Below are positions 1 to 7,696 of a stretch of DNA of 64,000 bases, piece by piece (position 1 is the first letter of the stretch; the number at the start of each line of letters is the position of its first letter). Source of the stretch: Aestuariivita sp. (GTDB lineage Bacteria; Pseudomonadota; Alphaproteobacteria; Rhodobacterales; Rhodobacteraceae); assembly GCA_018401465.1 (NCBI GenBank), contig JAGYKE010000004.1:372001-436000 (forward strand), given 5' to 3'. The translations under genes were made by a program, and so were the position numbers. The notes beneath the pieces were generated by a model. That model made no database searches and was not told the DNA's origin. It was given only the letters and a program-made list of their open reading frames with translations.

Positions 1-111
1 CAGGGCTTCGTCGAAGACCCGCGCTATGGCCCGCGCCGCGCGCTGCAGGTGCAGACACAGGCAGCGGTCGCGCACCTCGTGGGTGACGGTGATGGCAAGA
101 TCCGGGTGCAT
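1..111 (-). CDS. MarR-family regulator, N-terminal part only
   Basis: Partial gene running off the left edge; 37 codons are visible from an ATG at 111. The peptide starts MHPDLAITV and continues with CLCLHLQRAARAIARVFDEA, which matches the first helix of MarR-type winged-helix repressors. The gene is divergent from the DUF1428 gene, with short inverted repeats between them (124-146), as expected for a self-regulating MarR protein. The helix-turn-helix itself lies outside the window, so the family call rests only on the N-terminal helix. Confidence 0.6.
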   Translation of the reverse strand, partial: MHPDLAITVTHEVRDRCLCLHLQRAARAIARVFDEAL

Positions 112-123
112 GCCGTCATTTAT

Positions 124-146
124 GTTGACTTCAACGTTTTAGTCAA
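124..146. promoter_or_regulatory. Inverted repeats, candidate MarR operator
   Basis: GTTGA-CT-TCAAC (124-135) is a perfect short palindrome. It is nested with TTGACT (125-130) and AGTCAA (141-146). It sits between the divergent MarR gene and the DUF1428 gene, in a locally AT-richer stretch. Use as an operator is inferred from position and symmetry only. Confidence 0.35.
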
Positions 147-195
147 GCACGCTGCGGGCAGATTCCAAAAGACCCGCCTGAAAGGAGATCGGCCA

Positions 196-552
196 ATGGC
201 CTATGTCGACGCATTCCTCGCCGCCGTTCCGAAGGACAGCCGGGACAGTTATCTGGAGTTTTCGCGCCTGTCGCACGAGGTCTTCAAAGACTTCGGTGCA
301 CTCAACATCGTCGAATGCTGGGCAGATGACGTTCCCGATGGTGAGCTGACCTCGATGCCGATGGCGGTGCAGGCGGGCCCTGACGAGGTCGTGGCGCTGT
401 CGTGGATCGTCTGGCCCGACAAGGCGACACGGGATGACGGTTTCCGCAGCGTCATGGAGGACCCGCGGATGTCGCCCGACCGGAACCCGATGCCCTTCGA
501 CGGCCGCCGCATGATCTACGGCGGCTTCACCCCGATTCTTGGCACCCCGTGA
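196..552 (+). CDS. DUF1428 (YbaA-like) family protein
   Basis: 118-residue protein of the DUF1428 family, a small alpha/beta (dimeric ferredoxin-like) family of unknown biochemical role. Family features visible are the MAYVDAFLAAVP start, the central 'VVALSWIVWPDKATRD' strand, and the ending 'DGRRMIYGGFTPI'. The ATG at 196 is chosen because AAGGAG lies a few bases upstream and the family starts there; an in-frame reading from 49 would add 49 unrelated residues. The gene is divergent from a MarR gene that probably controls it. Confidence 0.85.
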   Translation: MAYVDAFLAAVPKDSRDSYLEFSRLSHEVFKDFGALNIVECWADDVPDGELTSMPMAVQAGPDEVVALSWIVWPDKATRDDGFRSVMEDPRMSPDRNPMPFDGRRMIYGGFTPILGTP

Positions 553-560
553 TTTGCGTC

Positions 561-624
561 GAGGGGGCTCTGCCCCGCCGCGCTGACGCGCGGCCCCCCG
601 GGATATTTGTGAACCCGAAGAAGC
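561..624 (+). repeat. Interspersed GC-hairpin/TATTTG element, copy 1
   Basis: GGGGC-TCT-GCCCC and CCGCGC-TGAC-GCGCGG hairpins are followed by CCCCCCGGGATATTTG and, after a short variable spacer, CCGAAGAAG. Copies 2-5 at 19338, 31158, 44754 and 48299 share the tail. Here it lies between convergent genes. Confidence 0.6.
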
Positions 625-647
625 CGGAGCATGACTCATGCTTCTTC
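617..647. terminator. Hairpin between convergent genes
   Basis: GAAGAAGC (617-624) pairs with GCTTCTTC (640-647), and an inner GCATGA-C-TCATGC hairpin is also possible. It sits between the ends of the DUF1428 gene and the convergent ligase gene and could terminate either. There is no U-tract. Confidence 0.4.
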
Positions 648-687
648 CCGTCCCAATTACGCAAATCCCGGACGCACCACAGGCGCG

Positions 688-1914
688 TCAGTCGTAGCGG
701 CGCTGATCCTCGATCACGAGCCCGTCTTTCGGCAGGCTGCCGGGGGCAACGATCTCGACCGCGCCCTTGAGCTTGAGCACTTCGGCCACCGAGGCGGCGA
801 AGGCATGGGCGTCGCCGCCTGCTGCCTCGACCCGGACGGTCATGCGGTCCATTTCGCCGTCGCGGGTGGCGATGACGCGGGCCTTGATGATCTCGGCGTG
901 TTTCGCGACCAGTTGTGCCACCTGTTCGGGGCGCACGAACATGCCCTTGATCTTGGTGGTCTGGTCGGCGCGGCCCATCCAGCCCTTGATGCGCAGGTTG
1001 GTGCGTCCGCAGGGCGACTGGCCGTTCATCACCGCCGACAGATCGCCGGTTGCGAAGCGGATCAGCGGGTAATCGGGGTTCAGGGTGGTCACGACGACCT
1101 CGCCCACCTCGCCCGGGGCGACGGGGATGCCGGTGCCGGGGGTGACGATCTCGACGATGACGTGTTCGTCGACGATCATCCCCTCCATCGCTGGGCTTTC
1201 ATAGGCGATGTTGCCAAGGTCCGCCGTGGCATAGCATTGCAGGCAGGTGATGCCGCGATCAGCATAGAAGGCCCTCAGCGATGGGAAGAGCGCGCCGCCC
1301 CCGACCGCCGCCTTGGTGATGCCCAGTTCGACCCCCATCTCGTCGGCCTTGTCGAGGATCACCTTCAGGAAATCCGGCGTGCCCGAATAGGCCGTCGCGC
1401 CCACGTCGCGGGCGGCGGCGACCTGAAGCTCGGTCTGGCCGGTGCCCGCGGGCAGGACAGCGGCGCCCACGGCGCGCGCGCCAGACTCGAAAATCATGCC
1501 GGCCGGCGTCAGATGATAGCCGAAGCAGTTCTGCACCACGTCGCCCTTGCCGATCCCCGAGGCGTGGAGGAACCGTCCCATGCGCCACCAATCATGTTCG
1601 GTGCCGCCCGGTTCATAGATCGGCCCCGGCGACTGGAACACATGGGCAAATCCGCTGGCGGGTTTGGTGGTGAAGCCACCGAAGGGCGCATGCGCCGCCT
1701 GCGCCTTCGACAGGTCAGCCTTGCGCAGCACCGGCAGTGCGGCGAGCGCCGCGACATCGGTGATGCCGGCGGGGTCCACATCGGCCAGCGTCGCGGCATA
1801 GCCCGGCGCGGCCTTGGCACGAGCGATCTGGTCGGGAAGGCGACGCGCGATATCGGCGGCGCGTTCGTCCGCGCTGCGCGTCTCGAGATCGTCAAAGAAG
1901 GGTTTCTTCAGCAT
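688..1914 (-). CDS. Phenylacetate-CoA ligase-like (PaaK-type) acyl-CoA synthetase
   Basis: 408-residue ANL-superfamily adenylate-forming ligase of the PaaK type, predicted to activate a carboxylic acid to its CoA thioester in the cytoplasm. Visible motifs are 'AYSGTPDFLKVI', 'YPLIRFATGDLS' (with the ATP-ribose Asp) and 'GRADQTTKIKGMFV' near the C-terminal hinge. The usual P-loop SSGTTG is replaced by 'QSPGPIYEPGG' at about residues 94-104, so the nucleotide loop is atypical. It is the last gene of the nine-gene minus-strand ABC-transporter operon, which suggests that it activates the imported substrate. The substrate is unknown. Confidence 0.8.
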   Translation of the reverse strand: MLKKPFFDDLETRSADERAADIARRLPDQIARAKAAPGYAATLADVDPAGITDVAALAALPVLRKADLSKAQAAHAPFGGFTTKPASGFAHVFQSPGPIYEPGGTEHDWWRMGRFLHASGIGKGDVVQNCFGYHLTPAGMIFESGARAVGAAVLPAGTGQTELQVAAARDVGATAYSGTPDFLKVILDKADEMGVELGITKAAVGGGALFPSLRAFYADRGITCLQCYATADLGNIAYESPAMEGMIVDEHVIVEIVTPGTGIPVAPGEVGEVVVTTLNPDYPLIRFATGDLSAVMNGQSPCGRTNLRIKGWMGRADQTTKIKGMFVRPEQVAQLVAKHAEIIKARVIATRDGEMDRMTVRVEAAGGDAHAFAASVAEVLKLKGAVEIVAPGSLPKDGLVIEDQRRYD

Positions 1915-1953
1915 CTTCCTCTCCTGCCTGTCACGGCCCTGTCGCGGCGGCGC

Positions 1954-2790
1954 TCAGCTCAGCCAGCGCTTGCGGCGGCGATAGGACCGCACGTCGCGGA
2001 AGGACTTCCGGCCTTCTTCGGACATGCCCAGGTAGAATTCCTTGACGTCGGGGTTCTCGCGCAGGTCGGCCGCGGGGCCGTCCATCACCACGCGCCCCGA
2101 TTCCAGGATATATCCGTAATGGGCAAAGCGCAGCGCGACGTTGGTGTTCTGTTCGGCCAGAAGGAAGGTCACGCCTTCCTTTTCATTCAGGTTCTTCACG
2201 ATGCCGAAGATCTCTTCCACCAGCTGCGGGGCGAGGCCCATCGAAGGTTCGTCGAGAAGGATCGTCTCGGGGCGCGACATCAGCGCGCGGCCGATCGCCG
2301 TCATCTGCTGTTCACCGCCCGAGGTATAGCCCGCCTGGCTGCGGCGGCGTTCCTTCAGGCGCGGGAAATAGGTATAGACGAGGTCGAGATCGCGCATGAC
2401 CGCGGCCTTGCCATCCGTGCGCGTATAGGCGCCGGTCAGCAGGTTTTCCTCGACCGTGAGGTGTTCGAAACAGTGGCGGCCCTCCATCACCTGGATCACG
2501 CCCTTCTTCACCAGTTCGGCGGGGTCGGAATGGTGCACCTCTTCCCCGCGATAGCGGATCGTGCCCTTGGTGACCTCGCCGCGTTCGGAATGCAGCAGGC
2601 ACGAGATCGACTTGAGCGTCGTCGTCTTGCCCGCGCCGTTGCCGCCCAGAAGCGCGGTGATCCCGCCCTTGGGCACCTTCAGGCTCACGCCCTTCAGCAC
2701 GAGGATCACGTGGTTGTAGATCACCTCGATGTTGCTGACTTCGAGAAGCGTCTCGACCTGGGTCTCGGTTGTCTGTGCGGCATCAAGCAT
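1954..2790 (-). CDS. LivF-type ABC transporter ATP-binding protein
   Basis: 278-residue ATPase of the branched-chain amino acid/amide (HAAT) ABC family, energising uptake with the LivG-like subunit at 6623-7441. It has Walker A 'GGNGAGKTT', signature 'SGGEQQMTAIGRAL', Walker B 'TILLDEPSMGLAP' and the switch His region 'LLAEQNTNVAL'. The C-terminus carries an extra basic tail (RSYRRRKRW) longer than E. coli LivF (237 aa), as is common where these transporters are paired with acyl-CoA ligases. It lies 78 bases downstream of the binding-protein gene. Confidence 0.88.
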   Translation of the reverse strand: MLDAAQTTETQVETLLEVSNIEVIYNHVILVLKGVSLKVPKGGITALLGGNGAGKTTTLKSISCLLHSERGEVTKGTIRYRGEEVHHSDPAELVKKGVIQVMEGRHCFEHLTVEENLLTGAYTRTDGKAAVMRDLDLVYTYFPRLKERRRSQAGYTSGGEQQMTAIGRALMSRPETILLDEPSMGLAPQLVEEIFGIVKNLNEKEGVTFLLAEQNTNVALRFAHYGYILESGRVVMDGPAADLRENPDVKEFYLGMSEEGRKSFRDVRSYRRRKRWLS

Positions 2791-2868
2791 GATCCGGCGT
2801 CCTTCGGTTCGGTCGGGATTGGTGGCGCGGCGACGTCAGCCGCCGCGCCGAGTCTTCTGTCACGCGCG

Positions 2869-4152
2869 TCAGTTGCAGCGCGGGGCGATGTTGTTCTCGG
2901 CGGCATAGGCGGCCGAGTCAGCCTCGATCAGGGCGTTGATGACGTCCTGGTCAGTCGACTTGAAGTCCGAGACGAGCGACCAGGTCTTCGCGGTCGCGTC
3001 CCACTGGACGACGCCGACCAGGCCGTCACCACCGTGGTTTTCGCAGGTGGCCGTGAAGGTCGGGCCGAAGTTCGGCAGGCCGAGTGCGGCCATCCGCTCT
3101 TCCGTCATGTTCAGCGCCTCGAGACCGTCGCGCATCATCGCCGGGGTGATGTCGGCCACGCCGTGGATGCGCTGGGCTTCCCGTGCGCCTTCGGCCGCCA
3201 GCATCGCGGCGTACATGCCACGGTTGTAAAGCACCGAACCCACCTGGTCGCCCGCGCCCGCGGCCTTGCCGGTGGCGACGACGTACTTCTGGATGTCCTC
3301 GTAGATCGGGAAGTCGGAACCGACATTGTGGAAGGTCAGCGCCTTGTAGCCGTTGGCACCATCGCCCGCGGGCATCACGTCATGTTCGCCGCCCGACCAC
3401 CAGATGCCGATGAAGTTCTCCATCGGGAAGCGGATGTTGGCGGCTTCCTGGATGGCGACCTGGTTCATCACGCCCCAGCCCCACATCAGCACATAGTCGG
3501 GGCGCTGCTGACGGATCTGCAGCCACTGCGACTTCTGTTCCTGGCCGGGGCTGTCGACCGCCAGCAGTAGCAGTTCGAACCCGTGCTTCGCGGCCAGCGC
3601 TTCCAGCGTGGGGATCGGTTCCTTGCCATAGGCCGAGTTGTGATAGACCAGCGCGACCTTCTTGCCCGAGATATCGTTGCTGTTGATCTCAAGCAGATAG
3701 TTCACCGCGCCCGAGGCACCGTCCCAGTAGTTGGCGGGATAGTTGAAGGTGTGGCTGAACACCTTGCCGTTCTTGGCCGAGGTCCGGCCATAGCCCAGCG
3801 TGTGCATCGGGATATTGTCGGCGGTGGTGCGCGGGATCAGCTGATAGGTGATCCCCGTCGACAGCGGCTGATAGACGAGCGAGCCTTCGTTCTTCGTCGC
3901 CTCATAGCACTCGACGCCACGCTCGGTGTTGTAGGCGGTCTCGCATTCGATCACGCGCGTCATCACGCCGCCGATGCCGCCGTCGCGTTCGTTGAGCAGC
4001 GTGAAGTAATCGGCATAGCCGTCGGCGAAGGGGATGCCGCCCGCGGCGAAGGGCCCGGTGCGATAGCTCAGCGACGGGAACACGAGGTCCGCCATCGCGG
4101 GGCCCGCCGCCATCAGCGCGGTCAGGGCCATCGTGGTCAGTTTCATCTTCAT
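2869..4152 (-). CDS. LivK-type periplasmic substrate-binding protein
   Basis: 427-residue periplasmic binding protein of the leucine/amide-binding family (Peripla_BP_6 type). Residues 1-21 form a Sec signal peptide (MKMKLTTMALTALMAAGPAMA), with cleavage likely after AMA. The mature part has the two-lobe pattern, with 'VALVYHNSAYGKEP' opening the first lobe strand set and 'VSDFKSTDQDVI' near the end. The ligand cannot be read from sequence; the two ligases in the operon point to a carboxylate (aromatic or fatty acid) rather than an amino acid. The 80-base gap before it and its central position allow higher expression than its neighbours. Confidence 0.85.
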   Translation of the reverse strand: MKMKLTTMALTALMAAGPAMADLVFPSLSYRTGPFAAGGIPFADGYADYFTLLNERDGGIGGVMTRVIECETAYNTERGVECYEATKNEGSLVYQPLSTGITYQLIPRTTADNIPMHTLGYGRTSAKNGKVFSHTFNYPANYWDGASGAVNYLLEINSNDISGKKVALVYHNSAYGKEPIPTLEALAAKHGFELLLLAVDSPGQEQKSQWLQIRQQRPDYVLMWGWGVMNQVAIQEAANIRFPMENFIGIWWSGGEHDVMPAGDGANGYKALTFHNVGSDFPIYEDIQKYVVATGKAAGAGDQVGSVLYNRGMYAAMLAAEGAREAQRIHGVADITPAMMRDGLEALNMTEERMAALGLPNFGPTFTATCENHGGDGLVGVVQWDATAKTWSLVSDFKSTDQDVINALIEADSAAYAAENNIAPRCN

Positions 4153-4233
4153 CGGGTTTGTCCTCCCTTGGTTCTGGTCCGATGTCTTTGGTCTTTCGCC
4201 GTAGGCCGGGCTTCAGCCCGGCTTACCGCGGCG

Positions 4234-5310
4234 TCAGTGCGGGAACGGCCAAAGCCGCAGCTTTTCCTTCGCCACACGCCACAGCTGCGCCATCCCGTGC
4301 GGTTCGAGGATCAGGAAGAGGATGATCAAGAGGCCCACGATCACCAGCTGGAAATGCGCCACGATGTCGGTGGGCCAGCCCAGCAGATCGACGCCCAGCA
4401 GTTTCAGGAACACCGGCAGCACGACAAGCAGCGCGGCACCCGCGAAGGACCCGAAGATGCTGCCCAGCCCGCCGATGATGATCATGAAGAGCACGATGAA
4501 CGACTTCTGGATGCCGAAGACCTCGCCCACCTCGATAGCGCCGAGATAGACCGCGAAGAACAGCGCGCCCGAGATGCCGACGAAGAAGGAACTGATGGCG
4601 AAGGCGGTCAGCTTGGCCTTGAGCGGGTTCACCCCGATGATTTCCGCTGCGATGTCCATGTCGCGGATCGCCATCCAAGTGCGCCCCAGCGTGCCCCGCG
4701 TCAGGTTCCGTGCGATCACCGCGCAGGCGAAGCAGAAGACGAGGCAGATCATGTACATCGCCCAGGGTTCGACATTCGGCCCGGTGACTGCGACGCCCAT
4801 CACCGTGCGTTCCGGCGCGCTGATCTGGCCCGAAGCCGAGTAGTTGTAGAACCACGACACCTTGTTGAACATCCAGACAAGGAAGAACTGTGCAGCCAGC
4901 GTGGCGACCGCGAGGTAGAAGCCCTTGATGCGGAGGCTGGGCAGGCCGAACAGCGTGCCGACCATCGCGGTGATGCCGCCCGAAAGGATGATGTGGATGA
5001 TGATGTTCACATCCGGGAAGGCGGTCATCAACTTGTAGCAGGCATAGGCGCCCACCGCCATGAAGCCCCCGGTGCCAAGGCTCACCTGCCCGCAATATCC
5101 CGTCAGGATGTTCAGCCCGATCGCGGCGATCGAATAGATCAGGAACGGCACGAGGATCGCATTGACCCAGTAGTCGTTGACCAGGAACGGCACCACGAGG
5201 AAGGCCACCGCCAGCACCGCATAGTAACGCCAGCGGTCGAAGGCGATCGGGAAGGTCTGGTTGTCGGCGACATAGGACGTCTTGAAGTCACCTGCTTCGC
5301 GATAGAACAT
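4234..5310 (-). CDS. LivM-type ABC transporter permease
   Basis: 358-residue inner-membrane permease of the HAAT family (BPD_transp_2). A predicted cytoplasmic N-terminus (about 28 residues) is followed by roughly ten hydrophobic segments, from 'YYAVLAVAFLVVPFLV' to 'FQLVIVGLLIILFLILEPHG'. The family EAA-like loop is visible as 'NPLKAKLTAFAISSFFVGISGALF'. It forms the heterodimeric channel with the LivH-like protein at 5573-6580. The start codon at 5310 is next to the stop of the small membrane protein gene, which indicates translational coupling. Confidence 0.88.
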   Translation of the reverse strand: MFYREAGDFKTSYVADNQTFPIAFDRWRYYAVLAVAFLVVPFLVNDYWVNAILVPFLIYSIAAIGLNILTGYCGQVSLGTGGFMAVGAYACYKLMTAFPDVNIIIHIILSGGITAMVGTLFGLPSLRIKGFYLAVATLAAQFFLVWMFNKVSWFYNYSASGQISAPERTVMGVAVTGPNVEPWAMYMICLVFCFACAVIARNLTRGTLGRTWMAIRDMDIAAEIIGVNPLKAKLTAFAISSFFVGISGALFFAVYLGAIEVGEVFGIQKSFIVLFMIIIGGLGSIFGSFAGAALLVVLPVFLKLLGVDLLGWPTDIVAHFQLVIVGLLIILFLILEPHGMAQLWRVAKEKLRLWPFPH

Positions 5311-5311
5311 C

Positions 5312-5569
5312 TCAGACGATCTCCCCGGTCATATCGGTATACTCATGCGCGCGGCGCACGCGGTTGGCGGGCCGGGCATAGCCCGTCGCCTCGGAATGAC
5401 GCGCGAGCCACAGGTAGGCCCAGATACCCAGCGCCCCGCCGGCCGCAGCCAGCAGCGTCGCGACCTCGACGCGCCCGCCGCCTTCGGCCCCCGCACTCAG
5501 CGCAAGGTATCCGAAGGCCCAGAACCCGCCCCAGGCGATCACGTTCAGTATGGCGATCAGCTTTTGCAT
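5312..5569 (-). CDS. Small two-segment membrane protein in Liv-type operon
   Basis: 85-residue protein with two hydrophobic segments (about residues 4-25 and 36-56) and a charged C-terminus (RRAHEYTDMTGEIV). I do not recognise a family. It is embedded between the two permease genes, with 1-3 base spacing on either side, so it is co-translated with them. An accessory subunit or stabiliser of the permease is possible but unproven. Confidence 0.65.
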   Translation of the reverse strand: MQKLIAILNVIAWGGFWAFGYLALSAGAEGGGRVEVATLLAAAGGALGIWAYLWLARHSEATGYARPANRVRRAHEYTDMTGEIV

Positions 5570-5572
5570 CGC

Positions 5573-6580
5573 TCACACCCTCTCGATGATCTTCTCGCCG
5601 AACAGGCCCTGCGGCCGGAACACGAGGAAGATCAGCGCCAGCACATAGGCGAACCAGTTCTCGGTCGCGCCGCCGATGGCCGAGCCGATGAAGAACTCGA
5701 ACAGCTTCTCGCCCATACCGATGATCAGCCCGCCCACGATCGCCCCGGGGATCGAAGTGAAGCCCCCCAGCATCAGCACCGGCAAGGCCTTGAGCGCGAT
5801 CAGCGAGAGCGAGAACTGAACCCCAAGCTTCGCCCCCCACATGATGCCCGCAACCAGCGCGACGAAGCCCGCGACCGACCAGACGAGGATCCAGATGAAG
5901 TTGAGCGAGACGCCGACGCTCAGTGCCGCCTGGTGGTCGTCGGCCACCGCGCGCATGGCGCGGCCCTGCTTGGTGTACTGGCTGAACGCCACAAGGATCG
6001 CGACGAGGATGATCGCGACGATGGTCGCCGTGATGTCGAGGTTGTCGATGAAGAACCCGTATCCGAAGAGGTTGAAGGTGGCTTCGTCGATGGCGAGGTT
6101 GATGCCCTGCGGCAGGCAGGTGCCGTCAGTCAGGCAGAAGTCCAGCTTCTTGATGTCCGCGCCCCACATCAGGTCGGCGACACCTTCCAGCAGATAGGCC
6201 AGACCGATGGTCGCCATGAACAGGATGATCGGCTCCTGCCCCACCAGATAGCGGAAGATGAACCGCTGCACCGCCCAGGCCAGAAGGATCATGACGCCCA
6301 CGGTCAGCGTGATCGCCGCGAGGGAATGCAGCGTCCAGCCGAAGTAATGGAGGTTGGTGCCGAAGACCGCGTTGATCAGGTGGGCGAAGGGGATCTGCCC
6401 GTTCTGCATGCCCACGAAGGTCATCGCCGCAAACAGCGCCATGACGCCTTGGGCGAAGTTGAAGATGCCGCTGGCCTTGAAGATCAGCACGAAGCCCAGC
6501 GCCACGAGCGCATACATCACCCCGGCCATCAGACCGTTCAATGTGACCTCGAGCGCGAAGAAGAAGGTATCGGGCATCAC
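5573..6580 (-). CDS. LivH-type ABC transporter permease
   Basis: 335-residue permease of the HAAT ABC family with eight or more membrane segments. The conserved N-terminal stretch 'NGLMAGVMYALVALGFVLIF' and the following 'GIFNFAQGVMALFAAM' are the standard LivH signature. The EAA-like region is 'VGVSLNFIWILVWSVAGFVA', and the end 'FRPQGLFGEKIIERV' is typical. It carries a longer periplasmic insertion (about residues 125-170, with two Cys in 'CLTDGTCLP') than E. coli LivH. It partners LivM. Confidence 0.88.
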   Translation of the reverse strand: MMPDTFFFALEVTLNGLMAGVMYALVALGFVLIFKASGIFNFAQGVMALFAAMTFVGMQNGQIPFAHLINAVFGTNLHYFGWTLHSLAAITLTVGVMILLAWAVQRFIFRYLVGQEPIILFMATIGLAYLLEGVADLMWGADIKKLDFCLTDGTCLPQGINLAIDEATFNLFGYGFFIDNLDITATIVAIILVAILVAFSQYTKQGRAMRAVADDHQAALSVGVSLNFIWILVWSVAGFVALVAGIMWGAKLGVQFSLSLIALKALPVLMLGGFTSIPGAIVGGLIIGMGEKLFEFFIGSAIGGATENWFAYVLALIFLVFRPQGLFGEKIIERV

Positions 6581-6622
6581 GCGTCTCCCTTGTTGGGTGC
6601 CGGGGTTGCAGTGGGGACGGCG

Positions 6623-7441
6623 TCAGTCATGGGACACCCCCAGATAGGCGTCGATCACCTCGGGGTTCGCGCGCACCTCGTCGGGCGTGCCGTCCCCGAT
6701 CTTGCGGCCGTAATCCATCACGACCACGCGGTCGCTCAGGTCCATCACCACGCCCATGTCGTGTTCGATCAGCGCGATGGTGGTGCCGAATTCGTCGTTC
6801 ACGTCGAGGATGAAGCGGCACATGTCCTCCTTCTCCTCGACGTTCATGCCCGCCATGGGTTCGTCGAGCAGAAGAAGCGACGGTTCGCTCACCAGCGCGC
6901 GGGCCAGTTCGACGCGCTTTTTCAGGCCATAGGGCAGGCGCGACACCGGCGTCTTGCGGATGTGCTGGATTTCAAGGAAGTCGATGATGCGCTCGGCCTT
7001 GGCGCGGTTCTCGACCTCTTCGCGTTCGGCCCGGCCCTTCCAGATCGCCTGACGGAAGATGTTGGCGTCCATATGCGTCAGGCGGCCCGTCATCACGTTG
7101 TCGAGCACGGTCATCCCTTCGAACAGCGCGATGTTCTGGAATGTCCGCGCGATCCCCTGCTGGGCCACCTGATAGGGTTTCATCGACGGGCGCTTGGCTC
7201 CGCGATACCAGACCTCGCCTTCCTGCGGATGGTAGAAGCCAGAGATCACGTTCAGCATCGAGGATTTGCCCGCGCCGTTCGGGCCGATGATCGCGCGGAT
7301 CTCGCCTTCGCGGATGTCGAAGCTGATGTCCTTGATCGCCACCACCCCGCCGAAGCGCAAAGTGATGTTCTTCATCTCCATCACCACGCCGCCGATCTTG
7401 CGGCCATCCGCGGTGAGGTAACCCTGTTCCTGGTCCAGCAT
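6623..7441 (-). CDS. LivG-type ABC transporter ATP-binding protein
   Basis: 272-residue HAAT-family ATPase. Walker A is 'GPNGAGKSS', Walker B 'LLLLDEPMAGMN', and the D-loop and switch His lie in 'ALIEHDMGVVMDLSDRV'. The signature motif is LPYGLKKRVELARAL rather than the usual LSYGxQR, a deviation common in the ligase-linked subgroup. The start codon (7439-7441) abuts the stop of the upstream small membrane gene, so translation is coupled. Confidence 0.88.
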   Translation of the reverse strand: MLDQEQGYLTADGRKIGGVVMEMKNITLRFGGVVAIKDISFDIREGEIRAIIGPNGAGKSSMLNVISGFYHPQEGEVWYRGAKRPSMKPYQVAQQGIARTFQNIALFEGMTVLDNVMTGRLTHMDANIFRQAIWKGRAEREEVENRAKAERIIDFLEIQHIRKTPVSRLPYGLKKRVELARALVSEPSLLLLDEPMAGMNVEEKEDMCRFILDVNDEFGTTIALIEHDMGVVMDLSDRVVVMDYGRKIGDGTPDEVRANPEVIDAYLGVSHD

Positions 7442-7696
7442 CTATTTCGCCCCTTCCCGACGGGCCACGCCTGCGCGGAAGATCACCGCGCCGATCAGGC
7501 CGTAGATCAACAAGATCACCAGCACATAGAGGATGTTGTCCTTCCAGAAGTCGGGCATCCCGTAGATGAAGGCGCCGACCCCGCAGCAACCGATGGCAGC
7601 ACCCTGCGCAATCGCCGCGAAGCGCCCCAGATACCGACCAGCGGCCCAGCTGACCGCAAAGCCCAACGCGAAAAGAAGCACCGCAAGCGGGGTCAT
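7442..7696 (-). CDS. Second small membrane protein in Liv-type operon
   Basis: 84-residue hydrophobic protein with three predicted membrane segments (about residues 3-18, 27-45 and 55-74) and a basic tail (RAGVARREGAK). No family is recognised. Its start overlaps the end of the acyl-CoA synthetase gene by 4 bases and its stop abuts the livG-like start, so it is firmly part of the operon. Together with the 85-residue protein at 5312-5569 it makes two unassigned membrane components in this transporter. Confidence 0.65.
   Translation of the reverse strand: MTPLAVLLFALGFAVSWAAGRYLGRFAAIAQGAAIGCCGVGAFIYGMPDFWKDNILYVLVILLIYGLIGAVIFRAGVARREGAK

Noticed and set aside
631-3570. Very long plus-strand open frame (979 codons)
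   Set aside because: It is antisense to the PaaK-like, LivF and LivK genes, has His/Arg/Gly-rich low-complexity translation and no domain; it is the mirror frame expected in GC-rich coding DNA.
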